Of a DNA stretch of 64,000 nt, positions 16,178-24,354 are shown in pieces. The stretch is from Saliphagus infecundisoli. GTDB lineage: Archaea > Halobacteriota > Halobacteria > Halobacteriales > Natrialbaceae. The DNA lies in the NCBI RefSeq assembly GCF_020177375.1, contig NZ_JAIWHV010000005.1, forward strand, positions 1-64,000, written 5' to 3'. Made by a program: the position numbers and the translations under genes. Numbering within the stretch: the first letter of the stretch is position 1; the number at the start of each line of letters is the position of its first letter. The notes below the pieces were generated by a model. That model was given only the letters and a program-made list of their open reading frames with translations, made no database searches and was not told the DNA's origin.

Positions 16178-16681
16178 ATGACCCTCTCGGAGGAAGCCAC
16201 GTCCCGCCTCGCCGACGTCGTCGAGCTCCAGCCGACGAAAAACAGTGAGCTCCAGGAACGGTGGGGGATGGAAAGCGGCAGCGAGGTCCACCAGTACCTT
16301 GAGGGCGAACTCGGCGACTACTACTTCCGGGACGACAACAGCCTGATCCGGGCGACGAGCGAGGCCGCAGAGCTCGTCGACGTCGAACCGGGAATCGACA
16401 GCGACCCCGACTCGGAGGGGCCGCCCTCGCGCATCCGAGTTCCGGAGCTCCAGGCCCGGATCGTGGAGGTGCTCGCCGGCCCCGACGAGCGATCCGAGAG
16501 CGTCGTTTCCGTGCTCCACAAGCTCCGGGAGGCCTACGACGTCGACCCGACGAGCGAGGAGGTCCGCGAGGGGCTCCAGGCACTCCGGCGCAAGGACGTC
16601 GTGGAGATCGAGTACCGGACCGTTCCGACGTTCCGACTCGCGGTCGAACGCGACGAGTTCGAGGTCTCCGTCGCCGACTAG
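16178..16681 (+). CDS. DUF5797 family protein
   Basis: A 167-residue acidic haloarchaeal protein. The opening segment (LSEEATSRLADVVELQPTKN) and the following ELQERWGMESGSEVHQYLE resemble a winged-helix domain, and a second helical domain spans about 90-150 (VVSVLHKLREAYDVDP). That suggests a DNA-associated regulator, but no function is known to me. It follows phoU by 35 nt and ends tail-to-tail, with a 4-nt overlap, with the DUF5787 gene. Confidence 0.78.
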   Translation: MTLSEEATSRLADVVELQPTKNSELQERWGMESGSEVHQYLEGELGDYYFRDDNSLIRATSEAAELVDVEPGIDSDPDSEGPPSRIRVPELQARIVEVLAGPDERSESVVSVLHKLREAYDVDPTSEEVREGLQALRRKDVVEIEYRTVPTFRLAVERDEFEVSVAD

Positions 16682-17718
16682 AGGTCCGGACGCTGCCGAC
16701 GCCGCCGCTCCTCCAACAGTCGCCGACAGCCCTTCCCCGGACCGCCCTCGATCGGCCAGCCCCGGCCGCGCCAGGCGGGGGGCTCGGGTTCGAAGCCCGG
16801 ACACGACCCCGAACACTCACTTGCGGTCTGTTCGCGCTCCTTTTCGGTGCAGTGTGGCCGGAACAGTTCCGACCCCGCTCCCGCAGGGCGCAACTCGAAG
16901 TGGCGGCAGTCGGGACGCATCGAGTCGACGTAGGATCGCCACCCCCGCTCGTAGGCGCGTTCGGCGATCTCGAGTCGCGTCTCTCCTTTCTCCTCGCCGG
17001 GAACGTACTCGAATCGGGCGGCGGAGGAATCGCCCCGGCCACCTGTCGGGCGTTCCTCGATTCGGGTCCCCGGCTCCGCGACCGACAGGGTTCGGGGATG
17101 CCAGGCGACCTCGGCCGACAGCTCCTCGGGATCGAGCGCGAGAATGCCGACCTGGACGGGGAGGTCCTCAAGCAGTGCGGGCTCGACGGACTCGCCCGTC
17201 TTCCGGGTCGCGACCCACACCTCGTCGGCGAGCGCCAGCGCGACGTCGTGTTCTAGCTGGTCGCCCAGGACGCGGGCCGCGCTCGCCTCGAGGTCGGGCT
17301 TGTTCTCGATGGCGATCACCCGACGGAGCCAGTCGGGGTAGGGCCACTTCCGGCGGATCTCGATGCGATTTCCCCGCTTTCGGGTCTCGAGGATCTCTCT
17401 ATCCGCGGCCCGATGGATCGCCTCGCGGACGTACCGCCAGGGGTAGCCCGGATGGGGGAGCGCCTCGCGGTAGTACGCCCACTCCCCGGGGGCGTGGCGG
17501 ACGACGTCGAGCAGGTCGCCGTCGAGCCGGTCGGGGCCGAACCGCGCGCGTTCGCGGAGCCCCTTGGGGTCGCACTCGAGGACGATCGTGTCCCACCGCC
17601 GCCGTTTGGTTCCGAGCTGGCGGGCGACCAGCACCGCCCCCCCTTTCAGGGGCTCCCACTCGCGTTCGGCCCACCGGCAGCTCCGGAGCTCGAAGCCGAA
17701 CTCGCTGGCTCCGTCCAT
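16678..17718 (-). CDS. DUF5787 protein, probable PD-(D/E)XK nuclease with Cys cluster
   Basis: A 346-residue protein of the haloarchaeal DUF5787 family. The middle reads like a restriction-endonuclease fold: PD at 128-129, then the strand RRVIAIENK with Glu138-x-Lys140, then GDQLEHDVALAL (Gln154) as in the RecB-family QxxxY motif, then ADEVWVATRK and LPVQVGILALD. Cys14 near the N-terminus and a C-terminal set (Cys271, 290, 302, 306, 331) recall the Fe-S arrangement of Cas4/AddB-type nucleases. The nuclease assignment is inference from motifs; substrate and partners are unknown. It lies 74 nt behind a Nudix gene on the same strand. ATG 17718 was chosen; the upstream frame runs into that gene. 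Confidence 0.75.
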   Translation of the reverse strand: MDGASEFGFELRSCRWAEREWEPLKGGAVLVARQLGTKRRRWDTIVLECDPKGLRERARFGPDRLDGDLLDVVRHAPGEWAYYREALPHPGYPWRYVREAIHRAADREILETRKRGNRIEIRRKWPYPDWLRRVIAIENKPDLEASAARVLGDQLEHDVALALADEVWVATRKTGESVEPALLEDLPVQVGILALDPEELSAEVAWHPRTLSVAEPGTRIEERPTGGRGDSSAARFEYVPGEEKGETRLEIAERAYERGWRSYVDSMRPDCRHFELRPAGAGSELFRPHCTEKEREQTASECSGSCPGFEPEPPAWRGRGWPIEGGPGKGCRRLLEERRRRQRPDL

Positions 17719-17792
17719 GCGGTCGGATGGGGTTCGGGAACCGAGAGGTCGTCGGTTCGTGGCGTCGCGATCCGGCTCTCCCCGGGTCGGCG

Positions 17793-18242
17793 TTACTCCT
17801 CTTCGGTCTCCTCGTCGTCGGCCTCGTACTCGTCCAGAAAGTCGTCGGCCTGTTCTAAGATCTCGCGGGGGCCGTCCTGGGTGACGGTGTTGACCGCCTG
17901 GTCGTAGTCGCGCCACTGGAGGTCCCTGTGTTCGGCCGAGAGTTCGGCGCTCGCCTCGAAGGACTCGGCGACGAAGAGGTGGACGGTCTTGTGGATCGTC
18001 TTCCCGTTGGCCTGGAAGACGTAGTCGTAGTCCTCCCGGAAGCCGTCGAGTAGCCTGAACTGTTCGATGCCTGCTTCCTCCTTGACCTCGCGGATAGCCG
18101 TCTGCTGGAGTTCCTCCTGGCCCTCGACGCCGCCCTTGGGGAACTCCCAGTCCCCCGGGCGGCTCTTGAGGAGGAGGTACTCGCGCCGGCCCCGCGTATC
18201 CCGGTAGAGGATCGCGCCTGCGCTCGTCGCTTCGACTGCCAT
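17793..18242 (-). CDS. Nudix hydrolase, diadenosine-tetraphosphatase type
   Basis: A 149-residue Nudix enzyme. The Nudix box runs from Gly37 to Ile59 (GGVEG, then REVKEEAGI) and has the full GX5EX7REUXEEXGU pattern. The opening AGAILYRD and the segment KSRPGDWEFPKGG are typical of Ap4A hydrolases, which cleave dinucleoside polyphosphates that accumulate under stress. A TATA-like AACCGTTAAG lies upstream of the ATG (near 18262-18271, minus strand reversed). The C-terminus is highly acidic. Confidence 0.9.
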   Translation of the reverse strand: MAVEATSAGAILYRDTRGRREYLLLKSRPGDWEFPKGGVEGQEELQQTAIREVKEEAGIEQFRLLDGFREDYDYVFQANGKTIHKTVHLFVAESFEASAELSAEHRDLQWRDYDQAVNTVTQDGPREILEQADDFLDEYEADDEETEEE

Positions 18243-18370
18243 TACACCAGTTACCGGGTGAACCGTTAAGAGAATATCGGACCGGTCGTCGGGCGAACAC
18301 GTTCGTGGGCCGGCGTGGCGGACGTTCCCGGTCTCAGCAGGTTTTTACCCCTTGGCCGGAAGAGACAGAC

Positions 18371-18697
18371 ATGACCTTCGTCACCCGGCTCCGACTCCAG
18401 AGCGGCGACCGGGCCGCCCTCGATGGCGTCGTCTCCGAGATCAAAGCCGACGCCGAACGGAAGGGTGCCCAGCTGAAAGGCCCACACACCCACCCGCCCG
18501 ACGACCTCCGGGTCCCCCAACGGCGCCGGCTCCACGCCGACGACCGCCGGAGCTTCCCGGACTGGTCGTACACCGTCTTCAGCCGGGAACTCGAGATCCA
18601 CGGCCACGACACCTTCGCCCGCGAGATCGCAGGCAGGGAGTTCCCGAGTTCGGTCCACGTCGAGGCCGAGGTCGAGCGGATTCACGGGATGGGCTAG
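18371..18697 (+). CDS. uS10/mL48-family ribosomal-protein-like protein
   Basis: A 108-residue protein resembling ribosomal protein S10: it opens FVTRLRLQSGDRAALDGVV, contains KGAQLKGPHTHPPDDLRVPQ, and ends EAEVERIHGMG. The spacing of the LKGP motif is as in S10. It is not the canonical rpsJ, which in archaea usually sits beside the elongation factor genes. It may be a paralogue with a ribosome-associated or NusE-like role. Confidence 0.75.
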   Translation: MTFVTRLRLQSGDRAALDGVVSEIKADAERKGAQLKGPHTHPPDDLRVPQRRRLHADDRRSFPDWSYTVFSRELEIHGHDTFAREIAGREFPSSVHVEAEVERIHGMG

Positions 18698-18735
18698 AGC
18701 GAAAGGATATTGTCATCGCGCCGGGACGTTATCGC

Positions 18736-19122
18736 ATGGTCGAGATCGACGTCGCCTCCGTCCTCTCCTTGCTCACCGTGACGGTGCTGGCCGCGGGCCT
18801 CACGACCCTGGTCCCGCGGGTCGACGCGATGACCAGGAGCTACCGGAAGTTCCTCGCGCTGACGACGCTCGGGCTCTCCTATCTCGTGCTCTTCCCGCTG
18901 CTCCTCTCGATCGTCGTCGAGATCCCGGGCGAGGACCCGATCGGAACCGTGCTGGCGATCGCCGTCGGCTCGTTCGTCCTCTTCGGACTCTCCCTGCTGT
19001 ACGACGTCTTCGACGACTGGATCCGGCTCTTCGGCGATCCCGACTACAACACCTGGGTCGAGGCCTCGCTCGCGCTCGCGGTCGTCGTCTTCCTGTTCGT
19101 GATCTTCCTGCTCGGGCCCTGA
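18736..19122 (+). CDS. Four-helix integral membrane protein, function unknown
   Basis: A 128-residue hydrophobic protein with likely helices at about 7-26, 40-62, 72-95 and 108-127, and a charged loop (FDDWIRLFGDPDYN) between the last two. I do not recognise the family. It starts 38 nt after the S10-like gene on the same strand and is followed by the M20 amidohydrolase. Confidence 0.7.
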   Translation: MVEIDVASVLSLLTVTVLAAGLTTLVPRVDAMTRSYRKFLALTTLGLSYLVLFPLLLSIVVEIPGEDPIGTVLAIAVGSFVLFGLSLLYDVFDDWIRLFGDPDYNTWVEASLALAVVVFLFVIFLLGP

Positions 19123-19184
19123 TCGGGTCAGAGACCAACCTCGACATCCGCCAGAGCTTTGGCCTCGCCGCCGGAGTCGTCGGT

Positions 19185-20486
19185 ATGGCCCACACGCAGG
19201 ACGCCCTCGACGACTCTCTCGCCGACCTCCGCCGCGGCTTCCATCGGATCCCCGAACCCGCCTGGTGTGAGTTCCGGACGACCGCCCGACTCGTCTCCGA
19301 GCTCGAGGACCGCTTCGAGCCCGACGAGCTCCACGTCGGTCCCGACGCGCTGGCGGGCGAGCACCGACTGGCGGTCCCCGACGACGCCGACCTCGAATCG
19401 TGGTACGAACGGGCCCGCGCGGCGGGCGTCGACGAGGACCTCCTCTCCCGCCTCGAAGGAGGCTATACGGGTGCGGTCGCCGTCTTCCGCCAGGGCGACC
19501 ACGAGAACGGGCCGACGGTCGGCCTCCGGGTCGACATCGACGGCCTCCCCCGAACCGAATCCGACGACGCCGACCACGTTCCCGTCGCCGAGAACTTCCG
19601 ATCGGAACACGAGGGCGCGATGCACGCCTGCGGCCACGACGCCCACATGACGATGGGGATCGGGACGATCGAGCGGGTTCTCGAGAGCGAGTTCGAGGGC
19701 ACCCTCAAGGTCTTCTTCCAGCCCGCAGAGGAGGTCATCGGCGGCGGGAAGGCGATGGCCGAAAGCGACCACATCGAGGACGTCGACTACCTGCTAGCGG
19801 TCCACATCGGCCTCGATCACCCCACCGGCGAGGTCGTCGCCGGGATCGGCGGCTTTCTGGCCGTCTCCCACCTCGAAGCACGGTTCACCGGCGAACCCTC
19901 CCACGCCGGGGGCCACCCCGAGGAAGGCCGCAACGCGATCCAGGCGATGGCGACCGCCGTCCAGAACTGCTACGGCATTCCCCGCCACTCGGAGGGGGCG
20001 ACCCGGATCAACGTCGGCGTCGTCGACGCCGGCAGCGCCGCGAACATCGTCGCCGAGGAGGCCGAGATCGTCGCCGAAGCCCGGGGCGAGACGACCCACC
20101 TCATGGAGTACATGGAAGAGAAGGCCGAGAACGTCCTCGAGACCGCGGCCGCGATGCACGACTGCGAGGTCTCGCTCACCCTCGGCGCGAAAGCCCCCAG
20201 CGCCGAAAGCGACGACGAGATCGCGGCCCTGGTCGCCGACGCCGCGGGCGGCGTCGAGGGCGTCGATTCGGTGCTCGACCACGACGACCTCGGTGGCAGC
20301 GAGGACGCGACCTTCCTCATGCAGGCCGTCCAACAACGCGGCGGCAAAGCCTGTTACGTCGGCGTCGGCACCGACCACCCCGGCGGCCACCACACCGCGA
20401 CCTTCGACGTCGACGAGGCCAGTCTTCGCCAGGGCGTCGAGACCCTCGCGGGCGCGATCGAACGGATCAGCCGAGAACGGCCATAA
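19185..20486 (+). CDS. M20-family amidohydrolase (AbgB/HipO-like)
   Basis: A 433-residue zinc-dependent amidohydrolase. Metal-binding motifs are VGLRVDIDGLP, HACGHDAHMT, FQPAEE and a C-terminal PGGHH segment. The substrate is probably an N-acyl amino acid or p-aminobenzoyl-glutamate-like amide. Residues about 48-95, between the FHRIPEP opening and the first metal aspartate, hold an insertion (HVGPDALAGEHRLAVPDD and onward) that is longer than in the common members and is also known from the AbgB-type group. It stands as a single gene. Confidence 0.85.
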   Translation: MAHTQDALDDSLADLRRGFHRIPEPAWCEFRTTARLVSELEDRFEPDELHVGPDALAGEHRLAVPDDADLESWYERARAAGVDEDLLSRLEGGYTGAVAVFRQGDHENGPTVGLRVDIDGLPRTESDDADHVPVAENFRSEHEGAMHACGHDAHMTMGIGTIERVLESEFEGTLKVFFQPAEEVIGGGKAMAESDHIEDVDYLLAVHIGLDHPTGEVVAGIGGFLAVSHLEARFTGEPSHAGGHPEEGRNAIQAMATAVQNCYGIPRHSEGATRINVGVVDAGSAANIVAEEAEIVAEARGETTHLMEYMEEKAENVLETAAAMHDCEVSLTLGAKAPSAESDDEIAALVADAAGGVEGVDSVLDHDDLGGSEDATFLMQAVQQRGGKACYVGVGTDHPGGHHTATFDVDEASLRQGVETLAGAIERISRERP

Positions 20487-20818
20487 CTCCCTTCTGCGTA
20501 TTCGACCCGGCTGAGGGCCGCGAGCGCGTCCCGAGGAACCGGATGGACGCGCGAGCCGGGGAAGGGCAGGTGTGCTCAGCGATTCCACCGCGAGCGACCG
20601 CAGGAAGCGATTGGGCCGACGACCGGCCCATCGGGGAGGGAGGAGTGCTTTTGGTCGAGCTTTCGCCGAGGGCGCGCCTTGAGTGATTGGCGTAACCTTT
20701 GAACGTTCCAGATCTGTAAACTTCGTCTCGTCATCCCGTCGGTCCCGGTCTCCGTGAAGGGAGGGTCAAACGTTGCGCAGACCACTCTCGTCGCGCCCGC
20801 AGCGCAAAAGGTCGGTGG
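20487..20818. other. 332-bp intergenic region, no gene seen
   Basis: No convincing protein or RNA gene is visible. It contains a repetitive GC-rich patch near 20573-20690 that reads alternately GAGCGACCGCAGG and GCTTTCGCC and gives Arg-rich frames on both strands. It separates the 3' ends of two convergent genes, so it needs only terminators. Confidence 0.5.
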
Positions 20819-22207
20819 CTAGTACTTGGGATCGGCGCCGGTCGTCTCGTACACCGACTCCATGACGTGGTCGCGTTCGGCTTGCCAGGCAGGGAAGTTC
20901 CGGGGGTCGGAAGGGTAGCTCTCGTAGTGGGCCAGCACCTCGTCGGCCCGTCGTTTGGTCTTGTAGAGGTTCAGGATGGTCCCCCAGTGGCCGTAGCTTT
21001 TGAGGAGGGCCTCGAGCTTGAGTTTGAGTCCGATGTCGGTGCTGCCCGAATAGAGGGCCTCTGCGAGTTTGTCGCCGGGCATCGCCGCAAGCAGGCCCAT
21101 CAGGTCGTCGACGTCGACCGCCGTCGAGAGCACGTTGTAGACGTCGAGGGCGGCGTAGCGGGCGCCGTAGTGGTCCATGACGCGCTCGTTGTACTCCCAG
21201 AGGGCGGCCTCGCTCACGTCGCCCGATTCGATCGCTTCGATGGTTTGTTCGCCGGCGTACTTGCCGGCGTAGGCGGCGCCGGCGATGCCGCCGCCGGTGG
21301 TGGGGTTGACGTGGCCGGCGGCGTCGCCGACGGCGACGAAGCCCGGATGCACCGCCGAATCGTACGGCCGGCGGGTGGGAAGCGCGGCGCCGAGTTTGTC
21401 GGAGACGCGCGCGCCTTCGAACTCCGGGCGCTCGCGGAGGTCGCGTTTGAGGTCGTCGACGAGTTTCATGGGTTCCTCGGTCATCTGAAAGCCCAGGCCG
21501 GCGTTGATCTCGGTCTCGGTGCGGGGGAAGTACCAGAGGTAGCCCGCCGCGCGCTCGGTAGGTTTGAAGACGAGTGCGTCCGACCACTCGACCGGTTCGT
21601 CGACGTGGACGATTTCGCGGTAGGCCGAACAGAACTGCGAGTAGGTGACGTTGGTGTCGAACGTCGAGGAAGCGAAGTCGACCTTGTCCTGAAGGATCGA
21701 GAGTGCGCCCGCCCCGTCTACCACGACGTCGGCGTCATACTCCTTCGGATCGCCCTTCCGCATCGCGCGCACCCCCGTCACCTGGCCGTTGGGCTGGACG
21801 ACGTCCTGGACGACGGTGTCGTAGTGAAACTCCACGCCCGCGTCGCTCGCGCCCGCAATGACCTGCCGGCCGTACTCCCAGCGGTCAACGACCGCGAGCT
21901 CGCCGGGGACCGGGATCTCGAGGACGGTGTCCTCCTGGGGGATCTCGAAGCGACCATGGTCGACGTCGGTGTTCGTAAAGGCCGGTTCAAGGCGGGATTT
22001 GGGGATCACCTCGGGGAAGGCGTCGGCGCCCTTCAGGGCGTCGCCACAGGCGATGTGGCCCGCTTCGGACTCGGTCTTTCGCTCGAGGACGCAGACGTCG
22101 TAGCCGGCGTCGGCGACGGTCGCCGCAGCGTAACAGCCGGCAGTGCCGGCACCGACCACGACGACGTCGTACTCGGCGGCGCCGGAGGAGCGCGAGGGGG
22201 AGCTCAT
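20819..22207 (-). CDS. Geranylgeranyl reductase family flavoprotein
   Basis: A 462-residue FAD-dependent reductase. The dinucleotide-binding motif VVVGAGTAGCYAAATV is at about 16-31 and the flavin signature FVAVGDAAGHVNPTTGGGI is in the middle. The HIACGDALKGADAFPE segment and the YLWYFPRTETEINAGLG segment are typical of the archaeal digeranylgeranylglycerophospholipid reductase group, which saturates isoprenoid lipid chains or quinone side chains. The C-terminal helical region (KLKLEALLKSYGHWG) is complete. It is divergent from a ferredoxin that could donate electrons. Confidence 0.88.
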   Translation of the reverse strand: MSSPSRSSGAAEYDVVVVGAGTAGCYAAATVADAGYDVCVLERKTESEAGHIACGDALKGADAFPEVIPKSRLEPAFTNTDVDHGRFEIPQEDTVLEIPVPGELAVVDRWEYGRQVIAGASDAGVEFHYDTVVQDVVQPNGQVTGVRAMRKGDPKEYDADVVVDGAGALSILQDKVDFASSTFDTNVTYSQFCSAYREIVHVDEPVEWSDALVFKPTERAAGYLWYFPRTETEINAGLGFQMTEEPMKLVDDLKRDLRERPEFEGARVSDKLGAALPTRRPYDSAVHPGFVAVGDAAGHVNPTTGGGIAGAAYAGKYAGEQTIEAIESGDVSEAALWEYNERVMDHYGARYAALDVYNVLSTAVDVDDLMGLLAAMPGDKLAEALYSGSTDIGLKLKLEALLKSYGHWGTILNLYKTKRRADEVLAHYESYPSDPRNFPAWQAERDHVMESVYETTGADPKY

Positions 22208-22262
22208 ACGGTGGCATGGAGAGCGAAGCGAGAAAACTGTTTATGAGCGCCGATCGCCCGGT

Positions 22263-22270
22263 CTTTTATA
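22263..22270 (+). promoter_or_regulatory. TATA box of the ferredoxin gene
   Basis: CTTTTATA is centred about 25 bp before ATG 22292, fitting a leaderless mRNA. On the other strand CATAAACAG near 22237-22245 would serve the divergent reductase, so the two genes share an 84-bp divergent promoter region. Confidence 0.6.
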
Positions 22271-22291
22271 CCGGAAGCGTGTAGGCAGGCC

Positions 22292-22621
22292 ATGGCCGAG
22301 TACACGGTCGAGTTCGTCGGGACGGGGGAACGGATCACCTGTTCGGACACCGAGACGATCCTGGGTCGGTGTATCGAGGAGGGGATCGCCCAGGAGTACT
22401 CCTGTCGCGTCGGGATGTGTCTGGCCTGTTCGGCCGAGATCCTCGAAGGAGAAGTGACCCAGCCGGCGGCCCGCGGGCTCACCGAGGCCGAAGCGGAGTC
22501 CTACGCGCTGACCTGCATGGCCCGCCCGCAGTCGGATCTCAGGCTCGACCGCGGGAAGTATCCCCCGAGCATCGAGGGCGACCTCGAGTCATCGCCAAGC
22601 GGGGCGACGGCCGACGACTGA
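22292..22621 (+). CDS. 2Fe-2S ferredoxin
   Basis: A 109-residue plant-type [2Fe-2S] ferredoxin. Cysteines at 38, 43, 46 and 75 give the C-x4-C-x2-C-x28-C pattern (SCRVGMCLACSAE, LTCMARP). Further Cys17 and Cys27 are outside the cluster set. It lacks the long acidic N-terminal insertion of the main haloarchaeal ferredoxin, so it is a minor paralogue. Its divergent neighbour is a geranylgeranyl reductase, a reaction that needs low-potential electrons; a partnership is inferred. Confidence 0.9.
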   Translation: MAEYTVEFVGTGERITCSDTETILGRCIEEGIAQEYSCRVGMCLACSAEILEGEVTQPAARGLTEAEAESYALTCMARPQSDLRLDRGKYPPSIEGDLESSPSGATADD

Positions 22622-22745
22622 CCCCGACGTCGGACGCCCGTCAGACGATCGGCGGTCGGTCCCGCTTCCCATGCGATGAACTGTCGTGAACCCGGGCTAA
22701 TTGGGCGAAATCCGGGCGAGGAGAGGGGAACGAACGCGCGAGGTT

Positions 22746-22973
22746 ATGGGAGGACGGCCGAATGGGTGTCCCGTGACGAAAGAGTGTTCGAACTGTGGCT
22801 TTCTCGTGAGCAACCCCCAGCTTTCGGGGGTCTCCCAGCGGTGTCCCGACTGTGAGGAGTGGGTGATCTGGCAGCCGGTCGAGGAGACGGGGACCCGAGC
22901 GCCGGGAGCCGATTCCGAGGACGACCGGCTCTCGGCGCTCGCCGATCGGCTCCTTCCCCGGCGACGAGCGTGA
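22746..22973 (+). CDS. Small zinc-ribbon protein
   Basis: A 75-residue protein with two CxxC pairs, KECSNCGF and QRCPDCEEW, spaced as a rubredoxin-like zinc ribbon, then an acidic linker and a basic C-terminal tail (RLLPRRRA). Function is unknown; such proteins often bind nucleic acid or protein partners. The start is unsettled: ATG 22746, or GTG 22773 (MTKECSNC), which would sit about 26 bp after a GGTTATGG TATA-like element, or ATG 22701. Confidence 0.65.
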   Translation: MGGRPNGCPVTKECSNCGFLVSNPQLSGVSQRCPDCEEWVIWQPVEETGTRAPGADSEDDRLSALADRLLPRRRA

Positions 22974-23040
22974 AGTAACTCCGGGAGGCCGGTTCCGACG
23001 GCCGTCGTTTCGACCCGTTCTCCAAACGACTACGACCCCG

Positions 23041-24162
23041 TCAGTCGATGAAGTCGATGTCGTCGCCGACGGGCTGGGAGTCGGTCGCGGTCTGGCCGTA
23101 GATCTGGGGGGATTCGACGCCGGTGACGACGATCATCGTCCGCATCGAGCCCTCGAGGCTCTCGTCGATCGATGTCCCCCAGATGATGCGGGCCTCGGGG
23201 TCGATCCGGTCGTAGATCTCCTCGACAACGCCCTCGGCCTCGCCGATCGACATGTCCGAGCCGCCGGTGACGTTGACCAGCGCCGAGCTCGCCCCGCCGA
23301 TATCGACGTCGAGCAGGGGCGAGCGAAGCGCGGTCTTGACGGAGTCCTCGGCTTTCGTCTCCGAATCCGACTCGCCGAGACCGATCATCGCGACGCCGCC
23401 CCGCTCCATGACGGTCCGGACGTCGGCGAAGTCCAGGTTGACGAGGCCGGGCTTCGTGATGAGTTCAGTGATCCCCTTGACCGAGCGCATCAGGACCTCG
23501 TCGCTGACCTTGAACGCCTGTTTGACGGGGAGCTTGCCCACCGAATCGAGCAGGCGGTCGTTGGGAACAACGATCACCGTATCTGAGACGTCACGGAGGC
23601 GTTCGAGGCCGGCCTCGGCGTTGGTTCGTCGGACCTCGCCCTCGGCGGTAAACGGCGTAGTGACGATCGAGATGGTGAGCGCGCCCTGGTCGCGGGCGGC
23701 CTTGGCGACGACCGGCGCCGAGCCGGTACCGGTGCCCCCACCCAGCCCGGCGGTGACGAACACCATGTCCGAGCCCTCGATGGCGTCGTGGATGTCCTGT
23801 TGGCTCTCGAGGGCGGCCTCCTCGCCGACCTGGGGGAGCGAGCCGGCGCCCCGCCCGCCGGTCTTCTGTTCGCCCATCAGGATCTTCGTGTTGGCCTCGA
23901 CCTCGACCAGGTGCTGGACGTCGGTGTTGGCGGCGACGAGCTTCGCGCCGTGGATCCCCTCCTCTTTCATCCGGTTTACGGTGTTGCCCCCGGCGCCCCC
24001 ACAGCCGACGACCGTGATGTCGGTCTGGAGCTCCTCGAGGACGTCCTCGAGCTCGTCGTCGGTCATCGTCCCGGACTGGCCGACCGGGCTCCCCTGTCCG
24101 ACCTCGCTTTCGCCGTTGCCGTCTTCGGCCTCGTCGATGGCGTTCTCGACAATCGAGTCCAT
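23041..24162 (-). CDS. ftsZ1: Cell division protein FtsZ1
   Basis: A 373-residue tubulin-like GTPase that assembles the division ring. The opening [14 protein letters not shown] and the acidic N-terminal extension are those of haloarchaeal FtsZ1. The tubulin signature [11 protein letters not shown], the [17 protein letters not shown]-loop region and the catalytic-loop [11 protein letters not shown] are present. The C-terminus ends in a short acidic tail. ATG 24162 is 31 bp after a TATA-like GGTAATTACG. It is transcribed alone; the next gene upstream on this strand (dtdA) ends at 24355. Confidence 0.95.
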   Translation of the reverse strand: MDSIVENAIDEAEDGNGESEVGQGSPVGQSGTMTDDELEDVLEELQTDITVVGCGGAGGNTVNRMKEEGIHGAKLVAANTDVQHLVEVEANTKILMGEQKTGGRGAGSLPQVGEEAALESQQDIHDAIEGSDMVFVTAGLGGGTGTGSAPVVAKAARDQGALTISIVTTPFTAEGEVRRTNAEAGLERLRDVSDTVIVVPNDRLLDSVGKLPVKQAFKVSDEVLMRSVKGITELITKPGLVNLDFADVRTVMERGGVAMIGLGESDSETKAEDSVKTALRSPLLDVDIGGASSALVNVTGGSDMSIGEAEGVVEEIYDRIDPEARIIWGTSIDESLEGSMRTMIVVTGVESPQIYGQTATDSQPVGDDIDFID

Positions 24163-24211
24163 TCTTGGACCCCTGTTTAGGACGGAGCGTAATTACCTTT
24201 CCCCTGTCGAT

Positions 24212-24234
24212 CTAACACTTCGCGTACCTGTTAG
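24212..24234. promoter_or_regulatory. Inverted repeat upstream of the ftsZ1 TATA box
   Basis: CTAACA (24212-24217) and TGTTAG (24229-24234) flank an 11-bp spacer, with GAT/ATC extensions on each side. The site begins about 15 bp upstream of the presumed ftsZ1 TATA element (24188-24197), where an archaeal activator or repressor could bind. No bound protein is known. Confidence 0.4.
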
Positions 24235-24354
24235 AATCGGATTACCTTCCGGCCCGAAACCGATGACCCGGCGGTAACCCCGTCTTACTCGCTGTAATGA
24301 CAGTACGGATGCGAGTCCGACGGCCCGGACCGGCGTTCGGGGCGGACGATCCGG

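Noticed and set aside
20500-20700. Repeat-like GAGCGACCGCAGG patch as a CRISPR or mobile element
   Set aside because: No regular spacing of repeats and no cas gene; such GC-rich patches are common in haloarchaeal intergenic DNA.
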